Assembly (NCBI GenBank): GCA_963833115.1
Contig: CAWHWS010000002.1
Coordinates: 1,798,001-1,862,000, forward strand
From: Hasllibacter sp963833115
GTDB lineage: Bacteria; Pseudomonadota; Alphaproteobacteria; Rhodobacterales; Rhodobacteraceae
Length of the DNA: 64,000 nt
Direction of reading: 5' to 3'
Shown here: positions 47,704 through 56,561 of the stretch, in pieces
Layout: the number at the start of each line of letters is the position of its first letter
How positions within the stretch are numbered: position 1 is the stretch's first letter
Translations under genes and position numbers: made by a program
Notes under the pieces: model-generated
Told to the model about the DNA's origin: nothing
What the model saw: the letters and a program-made list of their open reading frames with translations, nothing else
The model's database searches: none

Positions 47704-48951
47704 ATGAGACGCTACTCCGCCTTCGCCATCGCCCGCGAGGCCGCCCGCCACCATGACGGATGGGAGCGCGCCTGGCGCTCGCCCGAGCCCAAGCGGCGCT
47801 ACGAGGTCGTGATCGTCGGCGGCGGCGGGCACGGGCTTGCGACGGCCTACTACCTGGGCAGGAACCACGGCATCACCGATGTCTGCGTGATCGAGAAGGG
47901 CTGGCTCGGCGGGGGCAATACCGGGCGCAACACGACGATCATCCGCTCGAACTATCTCCAGGACCCGTCCGCCGCCCTCTACGAGAAGGCGCGTTCCCTC
48001 TACGAGGGGCTGAGCCGCGAGCTCAACTACAACGTCATGTTCTCCCCCCGCGGGGTGGTCATGCTCGCGCAGACCCATCACGAGGTCCGGGGCTACCGGC
48101 GCACCGCGCACGCCAACGCGCTCCAGGGCGTCACGACCGAGTTCATCGGCCCCGAGCGGGTCAAGGCGCTCTGCCCGATCATCGAGCTCTCCGGGCCCCG
48201 CTACCCGGTTATGGGCGGCCTCTGGCAGGCGCGCGGCGGCACCGCCCGGCACGACGCGGTCGCCTGGGGGTACGCGCGCGCCTGCTCGGACATGGGCATG
48301 GACATCGTGCAGCAATGCGAGGTCACGGGCGTGCGCACCTCGAACGGCCGCGTCATGGGGGTGGAGACGACGCTCGGGCCGGTCGACTGCGGCAAGCTGG
48401 GGCTGGCGGTGGCCGGCCACTCCAACGTGCTGGCCGAGATGGCGGGCTTCCGCATGCCGATGGAGCAGGTCGCGCTCCAGGCGCTGGTGAGCGAGCCGAT
48501 CAAGCCCTGCATGGACGTGGTGGTGATGGCCAACACCGTCCACGGCTACATGAGTCAGTCCGACAAGGGCGAGATGGTGATCGGCGGCGGCACGGACGGG
48601 TTCGTCAACTACGCCCAGCGCGGCAGCTTCCACCACATCGAGGAGACGATCCGCGCCCTGGTGGAGACGTTCCCGATGATCTCCCGCCTCAAGATGCTGC
48701 GCCAATGGGGCGGTATCGTGGACGTGACCGGCGACCGCTCGCCGATCATCGGCAAGGCGCCGGTCGAGGGGATCTACATGAACTGCGGCTGGGGCACCGG
48801 CGGCTTCAAGGCGATCCCCGGCGGCGGCTGGGCCACGGCCGAGACCATCGCCAACGGCGCGCCGGGCCCCCTCGCCGCCGCCTTCGGCCTGGAGCGCTTC
48901 CGCGAGGGCCGCTTCATCGACGAGAGCGTCGCGGCGGGGGTGGCGCATTGA
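47704..48951 (+). CDS. soxB: Sarcosine oxidase beta subunit
   Basis: Subunit of heterotetrameric sarcosine oxidase, which demethylates sarcosine to glycine and passes the C1 unit to tetrahydrofolate. The 415-residue product has the FAD Rossmann motif VVIVGGGGHGLATAYYLGRNHG, the covalent-flavin neighbourhood GGNTGRNTTIIRSNYL, QVALQALVSEPIKP and the C-terminal GIYMNCGWGTGGFKAIPG. It is the first sox gene; soxD follows only after a 690-bp gap that holds an antisense gene and a small membrane peptide. Confidence 0.96.
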   Translation: MRRYSAFAIAREAARHHDGWERAWRSPEPKRRYEVVIVGGGGHGLATAYYLGRNHGITDVCVIEKGWLGGGNTGRNTTIIRSNYLQDPSAALYEKARSLYEGLSRELNYNVMFSPRGVVMLAQTHHEVRGYRRTAHANALQGVTTEFIGPERVKALCPIIELSGPRYPVMGGLWQARGGTARHDAVAWGYARACSDMGMDIVQQCEVTGVRTSNGRVMGVETTLGPVDCGKLGLAVAGHSNVLAEMAGFRMPMEQVALQALVSEPIKPCMDVVVMANTVHGYMSQSDKGEMVIGGGTDGFVNYAQRGSFHHIEETIRALVETFPMISRLKMLRQWGGIVDVTGDRSPIIGKAPVEGIYMNCGWGTGGFKAIPGGGWATAETIANGAPGPLAAAFGLERFREGRFIDESVAAGVAH

Positions 48952-49061
48952 GGGCGCTCGCGCCCCACGCCGCCACCCCGCGGGCGCCGCATGACGGCTG
49001 CGTCCGGACGGCCGGCCCGCCGCCGGGCGGGCGCGCCGGAGGGGCGAGCCCCCGCGGCGCC

Positions 49062-49361
49062 TCAGTTGGCCAGTTCTGGGAAGTCCGCGTCGGGGTCGTC
49101 CAGCAGCTCGGGGAAGTCGAGCTCGCCCTCGATCTCGGCGGCCTCGGTCGCGGCGGCGCAGCGCGCGGCATGGGCGGCGCGGAACGCCTCGCGGGCGCCG
49201 TGCGCCCCGCGGGTGCCATGCGCCTCGCGGGCGTCCGGCGCGCCGGCGTGCAGCCACGCATGCTCGGCGGCCGCCGCGCGTCGGCGCGCCGCGGCGTCGA
49301 TCACATGGGCGCCGTCGAGGGCCGCGCGCAGCATCGCGCCGTATCCGCCATCCATCCGCAT
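49062..49361 (-). CDS. Hypothetical protein antisense within the sox cluster
   Basis: A 99-residue Ala/His/Arg-rich protein of unknown function with an acidic tail. The sequence has six-residue repeats (PDAREA, HGTRGA, HGAREA) encoded by an 18-bp tandem repeat, and its C-terminus has the motif DFPEL twice (LDFPELLDDPDADFPELAN). GGAGG stands seven bases before the ATG at 49361, which supports real translation; another ATG is two codons in. It lies opposite to the sox genes, between soxB and soxD. Confidence 0.55.
   Translation of the reverse strand: MRMDGGYGAMLRAALDGAHVIDAAARRRAAAAEHAWLHAGAPDAREAHGTRGAHGAREAFRAAHAARCAAATEAAEIEGELDFPELLDDPDADFPELAN
49185..49238. repeat. Three 18-bp tandem repeats
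   Basis: Units at 49185-49202, 49203-49220 and 49221-49238 share the pattern CGCCYCGCGGGYG followed by five variable bases. They lie inside the antisense hypothetical gene and keep its frame (six residues per unit). Confidence 0.85.
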
Positions 49362-49492
49362 GAGGCCGCCTCCAAGGTGTTCCGCCTTCGTTCCTACACC
49401 GACGTTCCGCCTTTGTCCACACCCGATGCCGATCCTCCCTTGAACCGCCCCGCCGCCTCGCGCGTATTGCGCCAAACCACCGGAGCGCGCGC

Positions 49493-49627
49493 ATGGACGA
49501 CATCCCCCACCCCCGGCTCGTCGGCTTCGCCGCCGGCGTTATCCTCCTCCTCCTCGGCTGGGGCATCGCGCAGGTCGTGTTCCACGAGCCCGACGGCCCG
49601 CCGCGGCAGGTCTACATCGTCGAGTAG
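49493..49627 (+). CDS. 44-residue membrane peptide before soxD
   Basis: A small protein, MDDIPHPRLVGFAAGVILLL and onward, with one membrane helix (about residues 9-29: LVGFAAGVILLLLGWGIAQVV) and a polar C-terminal end (FHEPDGPPRQVYIVE). The stop is 12 bases before the soxD start, in the same direction, which suggests co-transcription with soxDAG. Codon use fits the genome. No family is recognised; it could be an anchor or regulator of the cluster, or unrelated. Confidence 0.6.
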   Translation: MDDIPHPRLVGFAAGVILLLLGWGIAQVVFHEPDGPPRQVYIVE

Positions 49628-49639
49628 AGGCGCCCGCCC

Positions 49640-49990
49640 ATGCTGATCCTGCGGTGCCCCGCCTGCGGCGTCCTCGCCGACGAGACCGAGCTCGCCCCCG
49701 GCGGCGAGGCGCACCTCAAGCGCGAGGGCCCCGGCGCGGACGACGCGGCGTTCGAGGGCTACCTCTTCTCCCGCCGCGCGCCCAAAGGCGTGCATTTCGA
49801 GCGCTGGCGACATGCCATGGGCTGCGGCAAGTGGTTCCACGCCGCGCGCGACACCGTGACCCTGCGCGTCTACGGCACCTATCCCGCCCGCGACCTCGCG
49901 CCGCCGCCCGAGGTGGTGGACACGATCCGGGCCGAGCGGCCGGACTGGCGGATGTCGCACTGGACCGGGGAGGACCAGGCATGGGCCTGA
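49640..49990 (+). CDS. soxD: Sarcosine oxidase delta subunit
   Basis: The small zinc-binding subunit of heterotetrameric sarcosine oxidase. The 116-residue product opens with LILRCPACGVLADETEL (two zinc Cys), with GGEAHLKR (His) and the later RHAMGCGKWFHAARDT (Cys) completing the site, then TVTLRVYGTYPARDL. It is slightly longer than the usual 90-100 residues. Its end overlaps the soxA start by ten bases. Confidence 0.94.
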   Translation: MLILRCPACGVLADETELAPGGEAHLKREGPGADDAAFEGYLFSRRAPKGVHFERWRHAMGCGKWFHAARDTVTLRVYGTYPARDLAPPPEVVDTIRAERPDWRMSHWTGEDQAWA

Positions 49991-52980
49991 GGCTGCCGCG
50001 CGGCGGGCGCCGGATCGACCGGTCGCGCGCGATCCGCTTCACCTTCGACGGCCGCGCGATGACCGGCCACCCGGGCGACAGCCTCGCCTCCGCGCTCCTG
50101 GCCGCGGACCGGATGCTGGTGGGCCGGTCCTTCAAGTACCACCGCCCCCGCGGCACGGTCGCCTTCGGCGGGGAGGAGCCCAACGCGCTGGTGAACCTCG
50201 GCGAGGGGCGCCGCATGGAGCCCAACGCCAAGGCCCCGACCGTCCCCCTGGCGGACGGGCTGGTGGCGACGAGCCAGAACCGCTGGCCGAGCCTCGACCA
50301 TGACGCGGGCGCCATCAACGCGCGGCTCGCGCCCCTCCTCCCGGCGGGGTTCTACTACAAGACGTTCATGTGGCCGCAGGCGTTCTGGAAGCATGTCTAC
50401 GAGCCGGTCATCCGCCGGTCCGCCGGCCTCGGCCGCGCGCCCGAGGGGCCGGACCCCGACCGCTACGAGCAGGCGCACGCCTTCGCGGACGTGCTGATCG
50501 CCGGCGGCGGGATCGCCGGGCTGGCCGCCGCGCTCGCCGCCGCGCGCGCGGGCGCCTCCGTGATCCTCGCCGAGCAGACCGCGCACTGGGGCGGCCGCGC
50601 GGTGGCCGACGGCGCCGCGATCGACGCACGCCCGGCCGCCGACTGGGTGGAGGCCGCGCTGTCCGAGCTCCGCCGCCTCGGCGCGCGCCTGATGCCGCGC
50701 ACGATGGTGGCTGGCGTCTACGACCACGGCGCCGCCCTCATGTCCGAGCGGCTGGAGGGGCAGGGCGTCCTGCGCGAGCGCCTGTGGAAGGTGCGCGCGG
50801 CCCAGGTGGTCGTCGCCGCCGGCGCCATCGAGCGGCCCGTCGCCTTCGCCGGCAACGACCTGCCCGGCGTGATGCTCGCCGGCGCGGTGCGCGACTACCT
50901 GGACGCGCAGGCCGTCGCGCCTGGCCGCCGCACGATCGTCGTCACCGCGAACGACGACGCCTACCGCACCGCCCTCGCGCTCCACGCCGCGGGGCTGGAG
51001 GTGCCGGCCATACTCGACGCGCGGCCCGCCCCGGCCGGGCCCCTGGTGGCCGCGGCGCGCGCGGCGGGCCTGCGCGTCCTGCCCGGCCGCGGGGTCCTGC
51101 GCGTCCTCGGCACCAAGCGCGTCCGCGGGGTGGAGATCTGCGCCCAGGACGGCGCCGGCGCCGCCGTGGAGGCGCGCATCGACTGCGACGCCGTCGCGAT
51201 GTCCGGCGGCTGGTCGCCCGCGGTGCACCTCTGGTCCCATGCCGGCGGCAAGCTCACCTGGGACGAGGCGCGCGCCATGTTCCGCCCCGACGCCGCCCGC
51301 GGCCCCGTCGGCCATGACGGCGCGCCCAGCACCCTCGTGTGCGGCACGGCGAACGGGCACCTGGACACCGCCCGCGCGCTCGCGGACGCGCACGGGGCCG
51401 GCGCAGAGGCCGCCCGCCGCGCCGGCGCGACCGGCGATCCCGGCGCCGCCCCCACCGCGGACGCCGCCCCCGAGGGGCCGATCACGGCCGTCTGGTCCAT
51501 GCCCGCCCGGGCCGGCGGCGCGCTGCAATCGCTCTCCTTCCTCGACTTCCAGAACGACGTGAAGGTCTCCGACGTCCGCCTCGCCGCCCGCGAGGGGTTC
51601 GAGAGCGTCGAGCACGCCAAGCGCTACACCACGCTCGGCATGGCCACCGACCAGGGCAAGCTCTCCAACGTCAACGGCATCGCCATCCTGTCGGACCAGC
51701 TCGGCCAGCCGATCCCGCAGACCGGGACCACGACCTTCCGCCCGCCCTACTCGCCGCTCACCTTCGGCGCCATCGCCGGCGCCGCCACCGCCGAGCGGTT
51801 CCAGCCCGTCCGCGAGACGCCGCTCCACGCCTGGCACGCCGCCCACGGCGCCCATTGGGAGCCGGTCGGCCAGTGGCGCCGCCCCTACTGCTACCCCCGC
51901 GACGGGGAGACGCCGGAGGACGCCGTCCACCGCGAGGTGAGGAACGCCCGCACCGCCCTCGGCCTGCTGGACGCCTCGACCCTCGGCAAGATCGTCGTGA
52001 AGGGCCCCGACGCGGGCCGGTGCCTCGACATGCTCTACACGAACATGATGAGCACCCTGAAACCGGGGCGCTGCCGCTACGGCCTGATGTGCTCGGAGAA
52101 CGGGTTCCTGATCGACGACGGCGTGGTGGCGCGGATCGGCGAGGACGAGTGGCTCTGCCACACCACGACCGGCGGCGCCGAGCACATCCACCAGCACATG
52201 GAGGAGTGGCTCCAGACCGAATGGACCGACTGGCGCGTATGGACGGCCAACGTGACCGAGCAATGGGCCCAGGTCGCCGTCGTCGGCCCCCACGCCCGCC
52301 GCGCGCTCGAGGCCCTGGGCGGCATGGACGTCTCGAAGGACGCGCTGCCGTTCATGGCCTGGTCCGAGGGCGCGCTCGCCGGCATCCCTGCCCGCGTGTT
52401 CCGCATCAGCTTCTCGGGCGAGCTCTCCTTCGAGGTCGCCGTGCCCTCCGGCCGGGGCCTGGAGCTCTGGGAGCGCCTGCACGCCATCGGCGCCGACCTC
52501 GGCGCCATGCCCTACGGCACCGAGGCGCTGCACGTCCTGCGCGCGGAGAAGGGCTTCATCATGATCGGGGACGAGACCGACGGCACCGTGATTCCCCAGG
52601 ACCTCGGCCTCGGCTGGGCGATCTCGAGGAAGAAGGACGACTATATCGGCAAGCGCGCGCAGGAGCGCAGCTTCATGGCGGGCGAGGGCCGCTGGCGCCT
52701 CGTCGGGCTCGAGACGCCGGACGGCGCCGTCCTGCCCGACGGCGCCTACGCCGCCCTGCCGGGCACCAACGCCGCCGGGCAGCGCCTCACCGAAGGGCGC
52801 GTCACCTCCACCTACTTCTCCCCGACGCTGGGGCGCGGCATCGCCATGGGCCTGGTCCATCGCGGCCCGGACCGCATGGGCGAGGAGCTGGCCTTCCCGA
52901 CCATCGGCGGCGGCGAGATGCGCGCGCGCATCGTCTCCCCGGTGTTCTACGATCCCGAAGGGGCCAAGCCCGATGTCTGA
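49981..52980 (+). CDS. soxA: Sarcosine oxidase alpha subunit
   Basis: The large subunit (999 residues) that binds NAD+ and tetrahydrofolate. The N-terminal part is a 2Fe-2S-ferredoxin-like domain without a full cluster set (FTFDGRAMTGHPGDSLASALLA, RSFKYHRPRGT), then an FAD/NAD Rossmann domain (DVLIAGGGIAGLAAALAAARAG) and, from about residue 600, a GcvT/aminomethyltransferase domain (GLLDASTLGKIVVKGPDAG, CSENGFLIDDGVVARI, EKGFIMIGDETDGTVIP). The ATG at 49981 lies within the end of soxD. Its stop overlaps soxG. The gene order is soxB-(gap)-soxD-soxA-soxG, as in other alphaproteobacteria. Confidence 0.97.
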   Translation: MGLRLPRGGRRIDRSRAIRFTFDGRAMTGHPGDSLASALLAADRMLVGRSFKYHRPRGTVAFGGEEPNALVNLGEGRRMEPNAKAPTVPLADGLVATSQNRWPSLDHDAGAINARLAPLLPAGFYYKTFMWPQAFWKHVYEPVIRRSAGLGRAPEGPDPDRYEQAHAFADVLIAGGGIAGLAAALAAARAGASVILAEQTAHWGGRAVADGAAIDARPAADWVEAALSELRRLGARLMPRTMVAGVYDHGAALMSERLEGQGVLRERLWKVRAAQVVVAAGAIERPVAFAGNDLPGVMLAGAVRDYLDAQAVAPGRRTIVVTANDDAYRTALALHAAGLEVPAILDARPAPAGPLVAAARAAGLRVLPGRGVLRVLGTKRVRGVEICAQDGAGAAVEARIDCDAVAMSGGWSPAVHLWSHAGGKLTWDEARAMFRPDAARGPVGHDGAPSTLVCGTANGHLDTARALADAHGAGAEAARRAGATGDPGAAPTADAAPEGPITAVWSMPARAGGALQSLSFLDFQNDVKVSDVRLAAREGFESVEHAKRYTTLGMATDQGKLSNVNGIAILSDQLGQPIPQTGTTTFRPPYSPLTFGAIAGAATAERFQPVRETPLHAWHAAHGAHWEPVGQWRRPYCYPRDGETPEDAVHREVRNARTALGLLDASTLGKIVVKGPDAGRCLDMLYTNMMSTLKPGRCRYGLMCSENGFLIDDGVVARIGEDEWLCHTTTGGAEHIHQHMEEWLQTEWTDWRVWTANVTEQWAQVAVVGPHARRALEALGGMDVSKDALPFMAWSEGALAGIPARVFRISFSGELSFEVAVPSGRGLELWERLHAIGADLGAMPYGTEALHVLRAEKGFIMIGDETDGTVIPQDLGLGWAISRKKDDYIGKRAQERSFMAGEGRWRLVGLETPDGAVLPDGAYAALPGTNAAGQRLTEGRVTSTYFSPTLGRGIAMGLVHRGPDRMGEELAFPTIGGGEMRARIVSPVFYDPEGAKPDV

Positions 52981-53548
52981 CCGCGCCCCGGCCGATCCCG
53001 CATGGCCCGCCGGCGGCGCGCGCTTCGACGGCCTCGCCGCCATCCGCGAGCGCGCGCCGATGGGCATGATCGCCATCCGCGCCGACCTGTCCGCGGACGG
53101 CGCCGCGATCGCGGAGGCCGTCGGCGTCCCCCTGCCGGAGCCGCTGCGCTTCGAGGGGCGGGGCGCGCGCGGCCTCGGCTGGATGTCGCCGGACGAGCTC
53201 CTCGCGACCTGCAGCTATGACGAGGCGCCCGCCCTCGCCGCCGCGATCCGGGGCGCGCTGCCCGGCCGGCACGCGCTGGTCGCTACGGTCTCCGACATGC
53301 GCGCCGCCTTCGCCGTGGAGGGGCAGGGCGCGCGCGACGTCCTCGCCAAGCTCTCGCCCGCGGACCTGACCCCCGCCGCCGCCCCGCCCGGCGCGTTCCG
53401 CCGCACGCGCCTGGCGCAGATCCCCGCCGCCATCCGGATCGAGGAGGGGGGCGCCACGGTCTTCTGCTTCCGCTCCCACGCGCGCCATGCCTTCGACATC
53501 CTGCGCGCCGCCGCCGCCGGCCCGGGCCTCGGCCTCCCGCGACCTTGA
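52973..53548 (+). CDS. soxG: Sarcosine oxidase gamma subunit
   Basis: The 191-residue gamma subunit, related to the N-terminal part of GcvT and needed for assembly at the folate site. It shows the family stretches GARGLGWMSPDELL, HALVATVSDMRAAFAVEGQGARDVLAKLSPADLTP and the C-terminal FCFRSHARHAFDIL. The ATG overlaps the end of soxA by eight bases, so the two are translationally coupled. Confidence 0.93.
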   Translation: MSDRAPADPAWPAGGARFDGLAAIRERAPMGMIAIRADLSADGAAIAEAVGVPLPEPLRFEGRGARGLGWMSPDELLATCSYDEAPALAAAIRGALPGRHALVATVSDMRAAFAVEGQGARDVLAKLSPADLTPAAAPPGAFRRTRLAQIPAAIRIEEGGATVFCFRSHARHAFDILRAAAAGPGLGLPRP

Positions 53549-53606
53549 CCGGGCAGGGGCGCCGCCGCAGTTAACCACGAGCCGACTTATCTTCAGGAGA
53601 GCCCCC

Positions 53607-54212
53607 ATGTCCTTCGACCTGCCAGACCTGCCCTATGCCCACGACGCGCTCGAAGGCCGGGGGATGTCGAAGGAGACGCTGGAGTACCACCACGACCTCC
53701 ACCACAAGGCCTACGCCACCAAGGGCGCCGAGCTCGCCGCCGGCACCGAGTGGGAGGGCAGGCCGCTGGAGGAGATCGTGCGCGGCACCTACCAGCCCGG
53801 CGCCGTCGCGCAGTCGGGCCTCTTCAACAACGCCAGCCAGATGTGGAACCACAACCAGTTCTGGCAGATGATGAGCCCCTCGGGGGCCGCCATGCCCGGC
53901 GAGCTTGAGCGAGCGCTAACCGACGCGTTCGGCTCGGTGGAGAAGTTCAAGGAGGCGTTCGCCGCCGCCGGCGCGGGGCAGTTCGGCTCCGGCTGGGCCT
54001 GGCTCGTCGCGGACGAGGGCGGCGCGCTCGAGGTCACCAAGACCGAGAACGGGGTGAACCCGCTCTGCTTCGGCCAGACCGCGCTCCTCGGCTGCGACGT
54101 GTGGGAGCACTCCTACTACATCGATTTCCGCAACAAACGGCCGGCCTACCTCACGAACTTCCTCGACGAGCTCGTCGATTGGGAGAACGTCGCGAGCCGG
54201 ATGCCCGCCTGA
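53607..54212 (+). CDS. sodB: Superoxide dismutase (Fe/Mn)
   Basis: Dismutates superoxide in the cytoplasm. The 201-residue product has the four metal ligands at His28 (LEYHHDLHHKAY), His82 (MWNHNQFW), Asp164 and His168 (CDVWEHSYYIDFRN). The stretch GSGWAWLV and the order of residues around NGVNPLCFGQTALL fit the Fe-type found in Rhodobacterales; metal choice between Fe and Mn cannot be fixed from sequence. CAGGAGA stands before the ATG. Sarcosine oxidase encoded upstream makes H2O2, so an oxidative-stress link is plausible. Confidence 0.96.
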   Translation: MSFDLPDLPYAHDALEGRGMSKETLEYHHDLHHKAYATKGAELAAGTEWEGRPLEEIVRGTYQPGAVAQSGLFNNASQMWNHNQFWQMMSPSGAAMPGELERALTDAFGSVEKFKEAFAAAGAGQFGSGWAWLVADEGGALEVTKTENGVNPLCFGQTALLGCDVWEHSYYIDFRNKRPAYLTNFLDELVDWENVASRMPA

Positions 54213-54253
54213 CGTTCACCACTCGTTAACCATTGGGGCGTCACACTCGTGAC

Positions 54254-54589
54254 ATGAACAGCATCGTGCCCCCCGAATCGTTCGTCCCGCCGCCGGGAGT
54301 GGCGGGGCTGGACCCCAAGGCGCCCCCGAGCCGGCGCCCCTGCGCCGCCCGCACCCCGCCACACCAGGAGGACGGCGCGTCCGAGGCCAATGTCTGGCTC
54401 CGGCAGCTCTTCGCCGCCAAGTCGGCGCAGACCGGCGGGGTCGTGCGCCGCCGCCTCCGCGACATCGAGACCATCGTCGGCCTGAGCGCCTTCGAGGACG
54501 AGGTCGAGCGCCTTGGCTACACCGCGATCACCGACGGCCGGCAGGTCGTCGTGTTCTGTCATGCCGGTGGGGTGCGCCGCTTGGCCTGA
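54254..54589 (+). CDS. Conserved small hypothetical protein
   Basis: A 111-residue protein. The N-terminal half is Pro-rich and likely disordered; the C-terminal half (VVRRRLRDIETIVGLSAFEDEVERLGYTAITDGRQVVVFCHAGG) is a compact helix-strand unit that I recall from small uncharacterised Rhodobacterales proteins, some wrongly labelled phosphoribosylanthranilate isomerase. The ATG at 54254 is chosen rather than an upstream in-frame start at 54233 because the family part begins well inside both. The function is unknown. Confidence 0.75.
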   Translation: MNSIVPPESFVPPPGVAGLDPKAPPSRRPCAARTPPHQEDGASEANVWLRQLFAAKSAQTGGVVRRRLRDIETIVGLSAFEDEVERLGYTAITDGRQVVVFCHAGGVRRLA

Positions 54590-54854
54590 CCCCCCGGCAC
54601 GACGCCCTCGTCGGGCAGAATGCCCCCTGGGGAACCGGGCGCGCCCGGGCCGCGTCGTCGCGGACCGTGCGGTCCTCGCGGGCGGCGCCCGGCCGGGCGC
54701 CGCGCCCGGCTCCGTCGCGCCCGCGCCGCCGCCCCCGATCCGCCCGCGGGCCGCGGACTTTCGCATTTCACGCGAACCGTCTACCGTCGGGCGCCGCGTC
54801 CGCCGGGCCGCGGCCCGCGCCGCGCGGACGCGGATGACGGCCGGGAGGGGAAGC

Positions 54855-56561
54855 ATGGGCGGATCGGGGCGCGGCATCGCGGCGGGCATCGTCCTCGCGC
54901 TCGTCCTCTTCGCCGCCATCGCCCTGCGCGGCGAGCGCCTCGGGCCGGACGATCCCGTCCGGGCCCTCGTCGCCGCCGACCGGAGCCCCGCGTCGCCGCC
55001 TCCCGCCTCCGCGCGCCCGGCGACCGAGACAGAGACCGGGACCGGGCCCGCCGCCGCCGCGCCGGGCCCGTCCTCCGGAACGGCGCGCGCGCCCCGGTCC
55101 TCCCCCGCCGCGGACGGCGCCCCCGCGCCCGCGCCGCGGGCCGATCCCTCGGGCGCCGCCCGCCCGGTCGATCTCTCGGGCGCCGCCCGCCCGGTCGCTC
55201 CCTCGGGCGCGGCCCGCCCGGTCGATTTCTCGGGCGCGGCCCGCCCGGTCGCCCCCTCGAGCGCGGCCCTCCCGGCCGACCCCTCGAGCGCGGCCCCCCC
55301 GGCCGATTCCGCCGCCCCGATCCCGGCCTCGCGTCCCCGGTCCGCCGCCGCGTCCGGGTCCGTCGAGGACGCGGCGCCGTCCCCCCAGGGCGGCGCCTCG
55401 ATCCCGGGCGGACCCGGCGCCGCCCCGATCGACGCCGCGGAGGCCGCGCCCCGAGGCGGCGCGCGCGATCCCGCGTCCGGCCCCCGCGAGCCCATGCCCG
55501 GCGCCGCGACCGGGGCAGGGGACCGCGCCGCCCCGACCCCCGCCCGGCCCGCCGATGCCGAGGTCCCGCCGCCGCCGGGCGAGGACATCCTCGCGGCGGC
55601 TCCGGGCGCGGACCCCGGCCGCCCCTCCGCGCCGCGGGATCCCCCCGCCGCCGCGGCCTCGGCCGGACCCGCCATCGACCTGGTGCGCATCGACCGGGAC
55701 GGGCGGGCGCAGATCGCCGGCCGCGCGTCCCGCGGCGCCGAGCTGGTCCTGCGCTCCGGCGGCGTCGAGATCGCCCGCGCCACCGCCGGCCCGCGCGGCG
55801 CGTTCGCCGCGATGGCGGCCCTCGGCCCGTCCGAGCGCCCGCGCGCGATCGAGCTCTCGGAGGCCGGCCGCCCCGGCACCCGGACGATCATCGTCCAGCC
55901 CCCGGCCCGCCCCGCCGCCGCCCCCTCGCCGGAGCCGCCCCGCGTCGTGGGCCCCCCGCCGGACGCCGCCCGCGATCCCGCCGCCCCGCCACCCGCGCCG
56001 CCACCCGTCCCGTCGCTCGCCATCGCCCCGCCCGCCGCGGCCGCGCCGCCCAAGGTCGTCGTCGCCGGCGCGGACGGCGTGCGCACCGTGCAGGCGCCGC
56101 CCCTCACGCGAGGGGTCGAGATCGACACCATCGCCTACGGCGCGGACGGCGGGGTGCGCCTCGAGGGCCGCGCGCCGCCGGGCCGGGCCGAGGGCGTGCG
56201 CGTCTACCTCGACGGCGCGCCCGTGCTGGAGGCGCCCATGGCGCCGGGCGGCGCCTGGTCCGCCGCCCTCGAAGGGCTCGCCGCCGGGGACTACACCCTG
56301 CGCGTCGACAGCCTCGCCGCGGATGGCGGCGTGCTCGCCCGCGTCCAGACCCCGTTCCGCCGCGAGACGCCCGCGCTCGTCGCCGGCGCCGGCGCCGCGG
56401 TCGTCACGGTGCAGCCGGGCTCCACCCTCTGGGCCATCGCCGAGGACCGCTACGGCAGCGGCCTCTCCTATGTCCGCGTGTTCGAGGCCAACCGCGGCCG
56501 CATCCGCGACCCCGACCTGATCTACCCCGGCCAGATCTTCGACATACCCGCCGCCGATTAG
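54855..56561 (+). CDS. LysM domain protein with Pro/Ala-rich repeat region
   Basis: A 568-residue protein anchored by one N-terminal membrane helix (IAAGIVLALVLFAAIALRG), so most of it is probably periplasmic. A long Ala/Pro/Ser/Gly-rich low-complexity stretch follows, including six nine-residue repeats (pattern xPSGAARPV, about residues 97-150). Two Ig-like modules follow (IDLVRIDRDGRAQIAGRA; IDTIAYGADGGVRLEGRA) and a LysM domain ends the protein (VTVQPGSTLWAIAEDRYGSG, YPGQIFDIP). LysM suggests peptidoglycan binding. GGGAGGGG precedes the ATG at 54855. Its stop overlaps that of the convergent photolyase gene by four bases. This LysM layout is common in Rhodobacterales. Confidence 0.85.
   Translation: MGGSGRGIAAGIVLALVLFAAIALRGERLGPDDPVRALVAADRSPASPPPASARPATETETGTGPAAAAPGPSSGTARAPRSSPAADGAPAPAPRADPSGAARPVDLSGAARPVAPSGAARPVDFSGAARPVAPSSAALPADPSSAAPPADSAAPIPASRPRSAAASGSVEDAAPSPQGGASIPGGPGAAPIDAAEAAPRGGARDPASGPREPMPGAATGAGDRAAPTPARPADAEVPPPPGEDILAAAPGADPGRPSAPRDPPAAAASAGPAIDLVRIDRDGRAQIAGRASRGAELVLRSGGVEIARATAGPRGAFAAMAALGPSERPRAIELSEAGRPGTRTIIVQPPARPAAAPSPEPPRVVGPPPDAARDPAAPPPAPPPVPSLAIAPPAAAAPPKVVVAGADGVRTVQAPPLTRGVEIDTIAYGADGGVRLEGRAPPGRAEGVRVYLDGAPVLEAPMAPGGAWSAALEGLAAGDYTLRVDSLAADGGVLARVQTPFRRETPALVAGAGAAVVTVQPGSTLWAIAEDRYGSGLSYVRVFEANRGRIRDPDLIYPGQIFDIPAAD
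55143..55304 (+). repeat. Six 27-bp tandem repeats in the LysM gene
   Basis: Six units of 27 bases, each encoding (D/A)(P/L/F)S(G/S)AA(R/L/P)P(V/A). Units 1-4 are nearly identical and 5-6 have diverged, so the array probably expanded by slippage or unequal exchange. It keeps the reading frame. Confidence 0.9.

Noticed and set aside
49879..53076. A minus-strand open frame of about 1065 codons opposite soxA
   Set aside because: soxA is certain from its domains; the antisense translation has no recognisable motif.
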